Source of the DNA: DATAEE01 sp036258175
GTDB lineage: Bacteria > Acidobacteriota > Vicinamibacteria > Vicinamibacterales > 2-12-FULL-66-21
DNA length: 64,000 nucleotides
Reading direction: 5' to 3'
Assembly (NCBI GenBank): GCA_036258175.1
Contig: DATAEE010000263.1
Coordinates: forward strand, 1 to 64,000
The notes beneath the pieces are model-generated. The model saw only the letters and a program-made list of their open reading frames with translations. It was not told the DNA's origin and did no database searches. Each line of letters begins with the position of its first letter. Positions within the stretch are counted from its first letter, which is position 1. Made by a program: the position numbers and the translations under genes. This document shows, in pieces, positions 9,746-17,571 of this stretch.

Positions 9746-9775
9746 ACTCTAGCACCCCAACAGCTTGGGGGTCAA
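9746..9775 (-). promoter_or_regulatory. Sigma-70-type promoter of the MltD-like gene
   Basis: Minus strand: -35 TTGACC (9770-9775), 18-base spacer, extended -10 TGCTAGAGT (9746-9754). The two hexamers and the spacer length are the same as at the metK promoter (45472-45501). The spacer contains a small inverted repeat CCCCAA-GCTG-TTGGGG (6-base stem), so the promoter could be bound by a dimeric protein. Confidence 0.6.
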
Positions 9776-9808
9776 GCATAACCTCCACCACAACAGCCAT
9801 ATAGACGG

Positions 9809-11581
9809 CTAAATGCTCAGGCCGGCCTGGACGAAGATCCGGTGCTGTTCGGCGAGATCGCGCGCTGCCGGAGTGATTAGCGATCGATCACCGATCACAA
9901 TTTTGCGTCCGTGCTTGATCGCCTGCTTGACGTCCTCCTCGCAGACAAAAGCCGCCGGTTTGTCGCCAACCGATACGGGTTGAGTAGACTTTTCCGTCGT
10001 TTCGGCGACTCTCGGGGCCAATCCGGCCTTTCCCGGCGCGATTCCCTTCGTCGCGAGAAACTCGTCGATGCGCCGAGTCAATGAAGCTGCGCTTACGCCG
10101 CTCGAAACTGGCGCTGCCGGCGCTCGCAGCACGCTCTCGCGCTTGGGCGCAGCGGCCGCGGTGGGCGCTCCGCTTCCGGTGCGGCGCGCGATCTCTTTTC
10201 GCGGCGCCGCCGGCCTCACTTCGTACGCCAGGCGTTTGATGTTCAGGAGATGACGAGGCGAGATGTTGTCCGACGTGATGTTTCCGCCCCAGCCGCCACA
10301 ACCGAGGGTCATTGCCGGATCGAGTCCAGTCGTCAGTCCGACGGACCCATGTGTCGTCGGCGTGTTGACGACGATTCGGCCCGCGGGCTTCCGGAGGCCG
10401 AACTGCAGGATCACCTCCTCGTTCCGCGAGTGGATCGACATGGTGTGCCCCATGCCGCCGTACCGCAGAATCTGGATGCACCGCTCGCAGCCCTGCTCCC
10501 AGTCCTTGACGACGTAGAACGACAGCACAGGGCAGAGCTTCTCAATCGACAGCGGATAGTCTCGGCCGACGCCTTGAAGCTCGGCGATGAGGACCGTCGT
10601 GTCGGCTGGAACGGTCACGCCGGCCTTCTCGGCGATGTAAGCGGCCGACCGTCCAACCAGCGCCGGATTCGGAAGTCGCTGCGGGCTGACGAGCACCTTA
10701 CCGACGGCGTCGATTTCCGCCGGGCCAAGGAAATGCGCGCCATGGTTCTTGAACTCGCGCCGCACTTCTTCCGCGATCGCCTCGTCCACGACGACGGAGT
10801 TCTCTGATGAGCAGAGAACGCCGTTGTCGAACGTCTTGCCCGTGATGATGTCGCGAACGGCTTTGTGGAGATCTGCCGACCGCTCGATGTACGCAGGAGC
10901 GTTGCCCGGACCGACACCATAGGCAGGCTTGCCGGCGCTGTACGCGGCGCGCACGAGACCCATGCCGCCCGTGGCGAGGATGACAGCCACGTCGCGATGT
11001 TTCATCAGCTCCTGCGTGCCTTCGATCGTGACAGTCTTCATCCAGTTGATTGATCCCTCGGGCGCGCCGGCGCGTAGCGCCGCATCCGACATGACCTCCG
11101 CGACGCGGGTGATGCATCGGACTGCAGCGGGATGCGGGCTGATGACGATCGGACAGCGCGCCTTCAGCGAGATCAAGATCTTGTAGATAGCCGTCGAGGT
11201 CGGGTTCGTAGACGGAATCACCGCAGCAACCACGCCAAAGGGTTCGGCGATTTCGACAATCTTCCGCGATTCGTCGCGCCCGACGACACCGACGGTCCTG
11301 ATTGGTTTGATGAAGCGGTAGACCTTTTCCGATGAGAACAGGTTCTTCTGAACCTTGTCCTCGACAACGCCATAACCCGTTTCGTCGACGGCAAGCCTCG
11401 CCAAGGACTCGGCGGATGCGGTCGCTGCCGCCGCCATGGCGTCGATCAGGGCATCGACCTGCTGTTGGGAGAATTCCGCCAGTTGCGGCAGCGCCTGTTT
11501 GGCGCGCCGCGCGAGCATACGAGCCTCGTGAATCGACGTGAGGTCACGATCAGACTGAGCGGCGGTGGCTTCGGCCGGCAT
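9809..11581 (-). CDS. CoA-acylating aldehyde dehydrogenase, microcompartment-associated, with C-terminal extension
   Basis: 590 residues. Oxidises an aldehyde to its acyl-CoA with NAD(H) and CoA, probably inside a bacterial microcompartment. The catalytic Cys257 lies in FDNGVLCSSENSVV; other family motifs are IPSTNPTSTAI and YGVGPGNAPAY. The enzyme domain ends near residue 457. Then comes an Ala/Pro/Ser-rich linker, a possible amphipathic helix (about 497-513, SAASLTRRIDEFLATKG) typical of microcompartment targeting peptides, another linker, and a terminal module (about 543-590) with EEDVKQAIKHGRKIVIG and LITPAARDLAEQ. I recall a similar TPxARD module on other microcompartment proteins such as EutT. 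The shell-protein gene lies 37 bases upstream on the same strand. Confidence 0.88.
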   Translation of the reverse strand: MPAEATAAQSDRDLTSIHEARMLARRAKQALPQLAEFSQQQVDALIDAMAAAATASAESLARLAVDETGYGVVEDKVQKNLFSSEKVYRFIKPIRTVGVVGRDESRKIVEIAEPFGVVAAVIPSTNPTSTAIYKILISLKARCPIVISPHPAAVRCITRVAEVMSDAALRAGAPEGSINWMKTVTIEGTQELMKHRDVAVILATGGMGLVRAAYSAGKPAYGVGPGNAPAYIERSADLHKAVRDIITGKTFDNGVLCSSENSVVVDEAIAEEVRREFKNHGAHFLGPAEIDAVGKVLVSPQRLPNPALVGRSAAYIAEKAGVTVPADTTVLIAELQGVGRDYPLSIEKLCPVLSFYVVKDWEQGCERCIQILRYGGMGHTMSIHSRNEEVILQFGLRKPAGRIVVNTPTTHGSVGLTTGLDPAMTLGCGGWGGNITSDNISPRHLLNIKRLAYEVRPAAPRKEIARRTGSGAPTAAAAPKRESVLRAPAAPVSSGVSAASLTRRIDEFLATKGIAPGKAGLAPRVAETTEKSTQPVSVGDKPAAFVCEEDVKQAIKHGRKIVIGDRSLITPAARDLAEQHRIFVQAGLSI

Positions 11582-11598
11582 TGGGGCTTATCGGCGCC

Positions 11599-11621
11599 GC
11601 CCGACCCAAGGTCGGGCCTAC
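11599..11621 (-). repeat. REP-like hairpin between shell protein and aldehyde dehydrogenase genes
   Basis: GCCCGACC-TTG-GGTCGGGC on the minus strand forms an 8-bp stem. It begins directly after the shell-protein stop, and the preceding GTAG, which includes that stop codon, belongs to the shared sequence. A close copy lies at 62135-62158, also abutting a TAG stop. There is no T-tract, so it is not a classical terminator. Confidence 0.6.
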
Positions 11622-11890
11622 GATTTCTTGGGAATGATCTTCTCGACCTCGGCGTGCGGTCGCGGAATCACGTGGACCGATACGAGCTCGCCCACGCGTC
11701 GCGCCGCGGCAGCACCGGCATCGGTCGCGGCTTTCACCGCGCCGACATCTCCCCGGACCATGACGGTGACATAGCCGGCGCCGATGTACTCTTTCGCGAC
11801 GAGTACGACGTTCGCAGCTTTCACCATCGCATCGGCCGCTTCGACCGATCCGATCAAGCCGCGTGTTTCGATCAAACCGAGAGCTTCCAT
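11618..11890 (-). CDS. BMC-domain microcompartment shell protein (hexamer-forming, EutM/PduA-like)
   Basis: 90-residue protein with a single BMC fold that would form hexameric tiles of a proteinaceous organelle shell. The family pattern is clear: MEALGLIETRGLIGSVEAAD at the start, KAANVVLVAKEYIGAGYVTV, VRGDVGAVKAATDAG and HVIPRPHAEVEKI at the end. The ATG at 11890 fits the family length exactly; an in-frame ATG at 11935 would add 15 unrelated residues. It is followed on the same strand by the acylating aldehyde dehydrogenase, a probable cargo enzyme. No vertex (pentamer) or trimer shell gene, PduL or signature enzyme is present in the window, so the remaining parts must be elsewhere in the genome if the compartment is functional. 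Confidence 0.95.
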   Translation of the reverse strand: MEALGLIETRGLIGSVEAADAMVKAANVVLVAKEYIGAGYVTVMVRGDVGAVKAATDAGAAAARRVGELVSVHVIPRPHAEVEKIIPKKS

Positions 11891-11925
11891 TATGTCCGTT
11901 CGCGCGATCTTTCGTTGTGCGGCAG

Positions 11926-11954
11926 AGGCTAACATATTGCCGGAAGTGCGGCAA
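11926..11954 (-). promoter_or_regulatory. Candidate promoter of the shell protein / aldehyde dehydrogenase pair
   Basis: Minus strand: TTGCCG (11949-11954), 17-base spacer, extended -10 TGTTAGCCT (11926-11934), about 36 bases before the shell-protein start. The -10 core is weak but follows the TG[C/T]TANNNT pattern seen at other genes here. Confidence 0.45.
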
Positions 11955-11964
11955 CCGCAGTAAG

Positions 11965-12870
11965 ATGCCGGGCTCGATGGACTTAAACGTAGCGCGCGGT
12001 CTCCTCGTGGTCTGCGTGAGCGCCGGAGCGCTCGCAGGTTGTGCCCCGTCGGACAATCAGCCTCCGGTAGCGACGCCAACCGCAACGCTCAGCCGCTCGC
12101 GCATCCCAGTCGGCGCTCCGCTCGAGGTGACATACCGCTTCGACGTCGCACAGGGCACGAAGATCGATGGCAACTATCGGGTCTTTGTGCATTTCCTCGA
12201 CAGCGAGGGAGAGCGGATGTGGGGAGACGATCACACACCGGTTCCCCCGACACCTCAGTGGACTCCCGGTAAGAGAGTCGAATACACGCGCCTGATCTGG
12301 TTGCCGATCTATCCCTACACCGGTGAAACACGTGTCCGCGTCGGGCTCTACGCGGACGATGGCAGCCGGCTTCCTCTGAGTGGCAACGACTCGGGCCAGC
12401 GCGAATACGAAGTCGCGACGTTTACGCTGCTGCCGCAATCCGAGAACATCTTCCTCATATTCAAGGACGGCTGGTATCCCGCGGAGACGCTGTCCGATCA
12501 GCCGAACCTGAGTTGGGAATGGACCAAGAAGGAAGCGACGCTCGCGTTCCGCAATCCGAAGCAGGACGTGACCTTCTTTCTCGAAGCGGACGGTCGAACT
12601 GACGTCTTTAACCCACCGCAGCGTGCGACGGTCGTCGTCAATGGGCAGCCGCTGCATACCGTAACGATGGAACGCGACCCGAGGCTGCACCGGCTGCCTA
12701 TCACCGGGGCGCAACTCGGCACGCAGGACATGGTGGAGCTCAAGATCCAGGTCGACCGCGCATTCACCCCGTCGGCCGTACCGACGGGCCAGCCCGGATA
12801 CGGGACCGACACGCGGGAGCTGGGCATCCGCGTGTTTCACGCCTTCGTAGCCGCAGATGCACGCAAATAG
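11965..12870 (+). CDS. Predicted lipoprotein of unknown function
   Basis: About 301 residues. The N-terminus (MPGSMDLNVARGLLVVCVSAGALAGC) is a lipoprotein signal with lipobox ALAGC, followed by a Pro/Thr-rich linker. The body is beta-rich: a first part (about residues 45-150, PVGAPLEVTYRFDV and YRVFVHFLD) looks like an Ig-type sandwich, and a second part (about 190-300, VTFFLEADGR and ATVVVNGQPLHTV) resembles a carbohydrate-binding-like sandwich. I recognise no enzyme motif. ATG 11977 is an alternative start. The last codons and the stop fall inside a 10-base periodic repeat (12852-12881), so the native C-terminus may have been replaced. It is divergent from the shell-protein gene, with 74 bases between the two starts. 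Confidence 0.75.
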   Translation: MPGSMDLNVARGLLVVCVSAGALAGCAPSDNQPPVATPTATLSRSRIPVGAPLEVTYRFDVAQGTKIDGNYRVFVHFLDSEGERMWGDDHTPVPPTPQWTPGKRVEYTRLIWLPIYPYTGETRVRVGLYADDGSRLPLSGNDSGQREYEVATFTLLPQSENIFLIFKDGWYPAETLSDQPNLSWEWTKKEATLAFRNPKQDVTFFLEADGRTDVFNPPQRATVVVNGQPLHTVTMERDPRLHRLPITGAQLGTQDMVELKIQVDRAFTPSAVPTGQPGYGTDTRELGIRVFHAFVAADARK

Positions 12871-12881
12871 ACGCAGATAGT
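12852..12881 (+). repeat. Three imperfect 10-base repeats at the 3' end of the lipoprotein gene
   Basis: Three decamers, CGCAGATGCA, CGCAAATAGA and CGCAGATAGT, run in tandem. The second one contains the TAG stop of the lipoprotein gene. Short CGCAGATA-type arrays are a dispersed repeat type in many bacterial genomes. Confidence 0.6.
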
Positions 12882-12890
12882 TGCGGTGAG

Positions 12891-12915
12891 TCGGCGGGCG
12901 GGCCTTGCCCGCCGA
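12891..12915 (+). repeat. Intergenic 9-bp hairpin, REP-like
   Basis: TCGGCGGGC ... GCCCGCCGA with a 7-base loop, in the 90-base gap between the lipoprotein gene and the transglycosylase gene. No T-tract follows. It resembles the GGGC-containing hairpins at 11599 and 62135. Confidence 0.5.
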
Positions 12916-12938
12916 AGCCTTTCGCGTCGGCGGGTGTG

Positions 12939-12947
12939 TGCTAAACT
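12939..12947 (+). promoter_or_regulatory. Extended -10 box of the small transglycosylase gene
   Basis: TGCTAAACT ends 13 bases before the ATG at 12961, which puts the likely transcription start within about 5-7 bases of the start codon. No ribosome site is visible between them. No strong -35. Confidence 0.4.
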
Positions 12948-12960
12948 GAACCTTCCACTG

Positions 12961-13608
12961 ATGTTAGGGGGATTTCGGCTCGCGGTCGCGACGTGTGCGC
13001 TGACGGCGATGTCCGCCGTGCCGGCTGCGGCGGAGCTCGTTTATCTCACATCCGGCCGGACGCTCTCGGTCCGCGGCCACCGTGCCGAAGGGGAATCGAT
13101 CGTCCTGATGCTCCGGGCCGGTGGCGAGATGATCTGCGACCGTGGGCTCGTGGACCGGATCGAGCCGGACGAGGTCCCATATCCCGAACCCGAGACCCTG
13201 GCCACGACAGGTCAGACAGCGCCTGTCGAGCTCGCGGCCGTGCCCTTCGGTGAGTTGATCGATGACCTGTCCGCCGCTCACGGCGTGGATCCGGTTCTCG
13301 TCCGTGCGGTGATTCAGGTCGAGTCGGCATTCGCCCCGAACGCACATTCGCGAAAAGGCGCGCGTGGTCTCATGCAGGTGATGCCCGCGACGGGACGTCA
13401 GTACGGCGCAGGCAATCTTTACGACCCGCGTACGAATCTCGATACCGGCATCCGCCATCTCAAGTCGTTGCTCCAGAAATACGAGCGGTCGGTCGCGCTC
13501 GCCGCGTATAACGCGGGCGAAGCGGCCGTGAAGCGGTTCGGCGGCATTCCGCCGTACGGCGAAACGCGCTCGTACGTTGCGAAGATTCTTTCGCTGCTCA
13601 AGCGCTAA
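12961..13608 (+). CDS. Lytic transglycosylase (SLT domain)
   Basis: 215-residue exported murein transglycosylase. Signal peptide MLGGFRLAVATCALTAMSAVPAAA (cleavage near residue 24). A short beta-rich N-terminal segment (LVYLTSGRTLSVRGHRAEGE) is followed by an SLT domain: catalytic Glu121 in VIQVESAFAPNAHSRKGARG, then LMQVMPATGRQYG, NLDTGIRHLK and ALAAYNAGEAAVKRFGG. Short enzymes of this type often sit beside secretion or pilus operons and open gaps in the wall for the apparatus. Here the gene lies directly upstream of the GspF/GspE/Pil cluster, 161 bases away on the same strand, which fits that role. The ATG at 12961 was chosen by the signal peptide and the nearby promoter. Confidence 0.9.
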   Translation: MLGGFRLAVATCALTAMSAVPAAAELVYLTSGRTLSVRGHRAEGESIVLMLRAGGEMICDRGLVDRIEPDEVPYPEPETLATTGQTAPVELAAVPFGELIDDLSAAHGVDPVLVRAVIQVESAFAPNAHSRKGARGLMQVMPATGRQYGAGNLYDPRTNLDTGIRHLKSLLQKYERSVALAAYNAGEAAVKRFGGIPPYGETRSYVAKILSLLKR

Positions 13609-13723
13609 ACGTTCAGCTCAGCCAGTTCGCTTCGAAACCGGTCTAACTGAAGACAGGGTTCGTCACGCGCTTCACGGCGGTGCGCGGGATTGCCCTTCGG
13701 TTCCGGGTCCGCAACGAGTTGAA

Positions 13724-13732
13724 TGTTATAAT
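13724..13732 (+). promoter_or_regulatory. Promoter (extended -10) of the pilus/secretion operon
   Basis: TGTTATAAT is a perfect extended -10, about 38 bases upstream of the GspF-like gene. No good -35 at 16-18 bases. The predicted start of transcription is near 13739. It is the best -10 box in the window. Confidence 0.65.
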
Positions 13733-13769
13733 CCGCTGATCCGATAATCTCCACGGAGACAAGAGCTTA

Positions 13770-14978
13770 ATGGAGTACCGCTGCAGGCTGGGCACGCCAT
13801 CCGGAGAAGTGACTGAAGGCGTGTACGTAGCCGACAGTGAATCCCGGCTGAGGCGCGAGCTCGAAGACAAGGGCCTCTACGTCCTTGCCATCCGGCGCGC
13901 CGGCGGCCTCGGGCTGGCGGGCGTCGCGGTACCTCGCAGGCGGAAGCTCTCGACTCGGGAGTTCCTCGTGTTCAACCAGGAGCTCGCGACGCTTCTCAAG
14001 GCCGGCATGCCGCTCGTACAGTCGCTCGACATTTTGCGTCAGCGGCTGCCGAACCCGGTCTTCAAGGCGGTGCTGGACGACATCCACGAACGCGTCCGCG
14101 CGGGTTCATCGCTCTCGGAGGCCTTCGAAGCCCAAGGCGAGCTCTTTCCTGGCGTCTACACGGCGACGCTGTTCGCCGGCGAGAAGAGCGGCAACCTCGA
14201 GCAGGTTCTCCGCCGCTACGTCGCGTACACGAAGGTGATTTCGGCGGTCCGGCGGCGAACGATCTCGGCGCTCGTTTACCCAATGATCCTTCTGGCGCTC
14301 TCGATCGTTGTCGTCGCGATCATCATGCTGAAGGTCGTTCCGGAGTTCGCGAGCTTCTACGATCAGTTCGGCCGGGAGCTGCCCGCGTCGACGCGTGTGA
14401 TCGTTGCTATCTCGACGTTCATCTCGAACTACGTGTTCTTCATCCTGGCGGCGATTGTATCGGCGGGCCTCGGGTTCTGGTACTGGCTGCAGCGCCCCGG
14501 CGAACGAGTCCGAATCGATCACATCGTGCTCAGCCTCCCGCTGGCCGGTCCCACGGTGCGGAAGTACTCGACGTCGCAGGCGGCGCGGACTCTCGCCACC
14601 CTTCTCGGCGGCGGTATCCCACTCGTGAACGCGCTCGACATCAGCGCGCGTTCGATCGGCAATCAGTTCATGGCGTGCGAACTGCACACCGCGGCGCAGC
14701 AGGTTCGGGAAGGGCGCGCGCTCGCGCAGGCGTTGAACGAGCGCGGGCACTTTCCCGACGTCGCGATCAAGATGATTGAAGTTGGTGAGTCCACCGGCGC
14801 GCTGCAGGACATGTTGAACAGCCTCGCCGACTTCTACGACGAGGAAATTGAAACCGGGTTGGGCCGGTTCGTGACGCTCGTGGAGCCGATACTGCTGGTG
14901 ACGATGGGGCTCGTGATAGCCGCGTTGCTGCTGGCGCTCTACATGCCGCTCTTCCAACTCTCTTCGGTGTTGCGGTGA
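13770..14978 (+). CDS. Type II secretion / type IV pilus inner-membrane platform protein (GspF/PilC)
   Basis: 402-residue polytopic protein that anchors the assembly ATPase and the PilMNO complex. Two copies of the T2SF domain can be seen, the first around residues 65-190 (FLVFNQELATLLKAGMPLVQ ... GVYTATLFAGEKSG) and the second around 270-390 (TSQAARTLATLLGGGIPLVN ... KMIEVGESTGALQDML), with three membrane segments near 170, 220 and 375. It opens an operon with overlapping or nearly touching genes down to the pseudopilins. The stop overlaps the GspE start. GspF and PilC cannot be separated confidently; the neighbouring PilMNO genes suggest a pilus-like machine. Confidence 0.93.
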   Translation: MEYRCRLGTPSGEVTEGVYVADSESRLRRELEDKGLYVLAIRRAGGLGLAGVAVPRRRKLSTREFLVFNQELATLLKAGMPLVQSLDILRQRLPNPVFKAVLDDIHERVRAGSSLSEAFEAQGELFPGVYTATLFAGEKSGNLEQVLRRYVAYTKVISAVRRRTISALVYPMILLALSIVVVAIIMLKVVPEFASFYDQFGRELPASTRVIVAISTFISNYVFFILAAIVSAGLGFWYWLQRPGERVRIDHIVLSLPLAGPTVRKYSTSQAARTLATLLGGGIPLVNALDISARSIGNQFMACELHTAAQQVREGRALAQALNERGHFPDVAIKMIEVGESTGALQDMLNSLADFYDEEIETGLGRFVTLVEPILLVTMGLVIAALLLALYMPLFQLSSVLR

Positions 14979-16621
14979 TGGAACCCAGGACAGTCAGCGA
15001 TCTTTACACGACGGAAGAACCGTCCGCAGCCGCGCGGGCGGCCGAAGTCGTCCAGGCCCGAAAGCTGGCCGAGCGCTACCGGCTCGAATTCGTCGACATG
15101 GGGCGGTTCAGCATCGATCACGAGCTGTTCCGCCAGATTCCGGCCGACCTGATGTTGCGCTACGGCTTCGTGCCGTATCGGCGCGAGGGTGGAGCGCTCG
15201 TAATCGTGGTGTCGGACCCGACCGATCTGCCGATGATCGACGAACTCGGCGCGCTGCTGGCAACACCGATCCGCGTCTGCGTCGGCACACCGTCCGCCAT
15301 CCAGGCGATTCTGAAGAAAAGCGAAAGCTCGCAGCGCGTCCTCGATCAGGCGACCGAGAGCTTCCAGATGCAGATCCTCCGCGACGAGGACGTCGCCGCG
15401 GCCGAAGACAGCCTGACGGTCGATCGCATCACGAGCGACGCGAGTCCGGTCATCCGCCTCGTGGACTCGACAATCTACACAGCAATCCAGCGGCGGGCAA
15501 GCGACATCCATATCGAGACGGGCGACGATGCGGTGCATGTGAAGTACCGGATCGACGGCGTGCTGCAGCCGGCGATGCGGCCGATCGACCGGCGCTTCCA
15601 CAGCACGATCATCTCCCGCGTCAAGGTCATGGCCGAGCTCGATATCGCGGAGAAGCGCGTGCCACAGGACGGCCGCTTCAAGCTGCGGCTGCCCGAGAAG
15701 ACGATCGACTTTCGCGTGTCCATCATGCCGAGCGTTCACGGCGAGGACGCCGTCATCCGCATCCTGGACAAGGAATCGATCAGCGAGCAGTTCAAGGAGC
15801 TCCGGCTGGATATCCTCGGCTTCCCGGAGTCCGAGCTGAAGCGGTTCCGAAAGTACATCGCCGAGCCGTACGGGATGGTCCTCGTCACAGGTCCCACGGG
15901 CAGCGGCAAGACGACAACGCTTTACGCGGCGCTGTCCGAGATCAAGTCGCCCGAAGACAAGATCGTGACGATCGAGGACCCCGTCGAGTACCAACTCCGC
16001 GGCATCACGCAGATCCCGATCAACGAGAAAAAAGGACTGACGTTCGCGCGCGGCCTGCGGTCGATCCTCCGGCACGATCCGGACAAGATCATGGTCGGCG
16101 AGATCCGCGACCCCGAGACTGCGCAGATTGCGATCCAGTCCGCGTTGACGGGGCATCTCGTTTTTACGACGGTCCACGCGAACAACGTTGTCGACGTGCT
16201 CGGCCGGTTCCTGAACATGGGTGTGGAGCCGTATCAGTTTGTTTCGGCGCTCAACTGCGTGCTGGCGCAGCGCCTGGTGCGGAATATCTGCATCCACTGC
16301 AAGCGGCCAGCGTCGATCACGCGCGAGATGCTGGAAGAGTCGGCGCTCGACCCGGCGCTCCTCCGGTCGCAGGTGTTTTACGAAGGCGCGGGCTGCATCG
16401 AGTGCGCCGGAACCGGCTACAAAGGCCGGACCGCGATCTGCGAGCTCCTCGACCTCTCCGATCCCATCCGCGAGATGATTCTCGAGCGGCGTCCCACGTC
16501 GGAGATCAAGAAGGCGGCGCGGGAAGAAGGCATGCAGTTCCTGCGCGAATCGGCGGTCGAAAAAGTCGTCGGCGGCACGACGACGTTGCGAGAGATCAAC
16601 AAGGTGACGTTCGTCGAGTGA
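14975..16621 (+). CDS. GspE/PilB-type secretion or pilus assembly ATPase
   Basis: 548-residue hexameric cytoplasmic ATPase that powers pilin or pseudopilin extrusion. N-terminal GspE_N-like domain (residues about 25-120), then the ATPase core: Walker A GPTGSGKT at 306-313, MVGEIRDPETAQIA as Walker B/Asp box, HLVFTTVHANN as His box. A C-terminal zinc site is visible (CIHCKRP and CIECAGTG). Start is GTG 14975 or ATG 14978; both touch the GspF stop, so translation is coupled. The tetracysteine element and length agree with GspE/PilB rather than the retraction ATPase PilT. No PilT gene is in the window. Confidence 0.94.
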   Translation: MMEPRTVSDLYTTEEPSAAARAAEVVQARKLAERYRLEFVDMGRFSIDHELFRQIPADLMLRYGFVPYRREGGALVIVVSDPTDLPMIDELGALLATPIRVCVGTPSAIQAILKKSESSQRVLDQATESFQMQILRDEDVAAAEDSLTVDRITSDASPVIRLVDSTIYTAIQRRASDIHIETGDDAVHVKYRIDGVLQPAMRPIDRRFHSTIISRVKVMAELDIAEKRVPQDGRFKLRLPEKTIDFRVSIMPSVHGEDAVIRILDKESISEQFKELRLDILGFPESELKRFRKYIAEPYGMVLVTGPTGSGKTTTLYAALSEIKSPEDKIVTIEDPVEYQLRGITQIPINEKKGLTFARGLRSILRHDPDKIMVGEIRDPETAQIAIQSALTGHLVFTTVHANNVVDVLGRFLNMGVEPYQFVSALNCVLAQRLVRNICIHCKRPASITREMLEESALDPALLRSQVFYEGAGCIECAGTGYKGRTAICELLDLSDPIREMILERRPTSEIKKAAREEGMQFLRESAVEKVVGGTTTLREINKVTFVE

Positions 16622-17571
16622 TGGAGTTTCAACGCGCTCTCAGCTCGCCGGGGCCGCCGCATGCCGTCGAAATTGCCGCACGCCGCGTGACGGTCGTCGC
16701 GATCCGCCATGAAAGCGGAAAGGCGGTCGTGGCCGCGTCGGCGACCGAACCGCTTGCTCCAGGCGTCGTGACCCCGGGCCTGGCGCACCCCAATATTCGC
16801 GACACCGAAGCAGTCGTCAGCGCGCTGTCCCGGGCGCTCGAGCGGGCGGGAATCCGGCCAAAGCGCGTCGGCCTCGTTATTCCGGATGCGGCCGCGCGTG
16901 TGTCCATCGTCCGGTTCGACACGGTTCCGCCGCGCGCCCGTGATCTCGATGAGCTCGTTCGATGGCAGGTCGGGAAAGGCGCTCCGTTCCGGATCGAGGA
17001 AGGCCAGCTGTCATATGTTCCGGGCGCCGCGGTTGGGACCGGTGGCCGGGAGTTCGTGTCGGTGCTCGTCCGGCGTGACGTCATCGAAGAGTACGAAGGT
17101 GTCTGCGCGCGCGCCGGAATGCACGCCGGCCTCGTGGACATCGCGAGCTTTAACGTGGTGAACGCCGTGCTCGCGGCGGCGCAAGAGAAGGACGGGGCGG
17201 ATTGGCTGCTCGTGCATGTCACGCCTGAGGACACGACGCTGGCGATCGTGCGATCGGGAGACCTGATTTTCTTCCGCAATCGTCCGGTTGGCGAAGGGTC
17301 TCTTGAGGACCTGGTGCATCAGACGGCGATGTACTACGAGGACCGCCTTGGCGGGCGGGGCCTCAGCCGCGTGATCGTCGCCGGCGGTTCCGACGGCGGC
17401 GACGCGCTTCGGCGGGCCCTCGAGGATCGGCTACGCGTCAGCGTGGAGAGTATCGATCCGCGCCACGCCGCCGGCCTACGGGATCGCGTGTCGGCGAGTT
17501 CGGACCTCCTTGACGCCATTGCAGCTCCGGTGGGGCTGATCGTGAGGGATACCGCGGGTGCTGCGAACTAA
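16621..17571 (+). CDS. pilM: PilM-like actin-fold assembly protein
   Basis: 316-residue cytoplasmic protein of the PilM/GspL-N type that binds the PilN tail and links the ATPase to the membrane complex. Recognised by the actin-like ATPase fold: VEIAARRVTVVAIRHE at the start, VGLVIPDAAARVSIVRF, LVRWQVGKGAPF, and the second lobe LVHVTPEDTTLAIVRSGD with VIVAGGSDGGDAL. The ATG overlaps the last base of the GspE stop. The following PilN gene overlaps this one by 14 bases. Sequence similarity of PilM proteins is low, so the assignment rests on fold pattern and on gene order PilM-N-O-P-Q. Confidence 0.88.
   Translation: MEFQRALSSPGPPHAVEIAARRVTVVAIRHESGKAVVAASATEPLAPGVVTPGLAHPNIRDTEAVVSALSRALERAGIRPKRVGLVIPDAAARVSIVRFDTVPPRARDLDELVRWQVGKGAPFRIEEGQLSYVPGAAVGTGGREFVSVLVRRDVIEEYEGVCARAGMHAGLVDIASFNVVNAVLAAAQEKDGADWLLVHVTPEDTTLAIVRSGDLIFFRNRPVGEGSLEDLVHQTAMYYEDRLGGRGLSRVIVAGGSDGGDALRRALEDRLRVSVESIDPRHAAGLRDRVSASSDLLDAIAAPVGLIVRDTAGAAN

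Noticed and set aside
11599..11617. Rho-independent terminators at the intergenic hairpins
   Set aside because: None of the hairpins at 11599, 12891, 22781, 26115, 60207 or 62135 is followed by a T-tract.
14939..16297. 452-codon minus-strand frame opposite the GspE gene
   Set aside because: Same reason: GspE is unambiguous with Walker motifs, and the opposite frame has no recognisable pattern.
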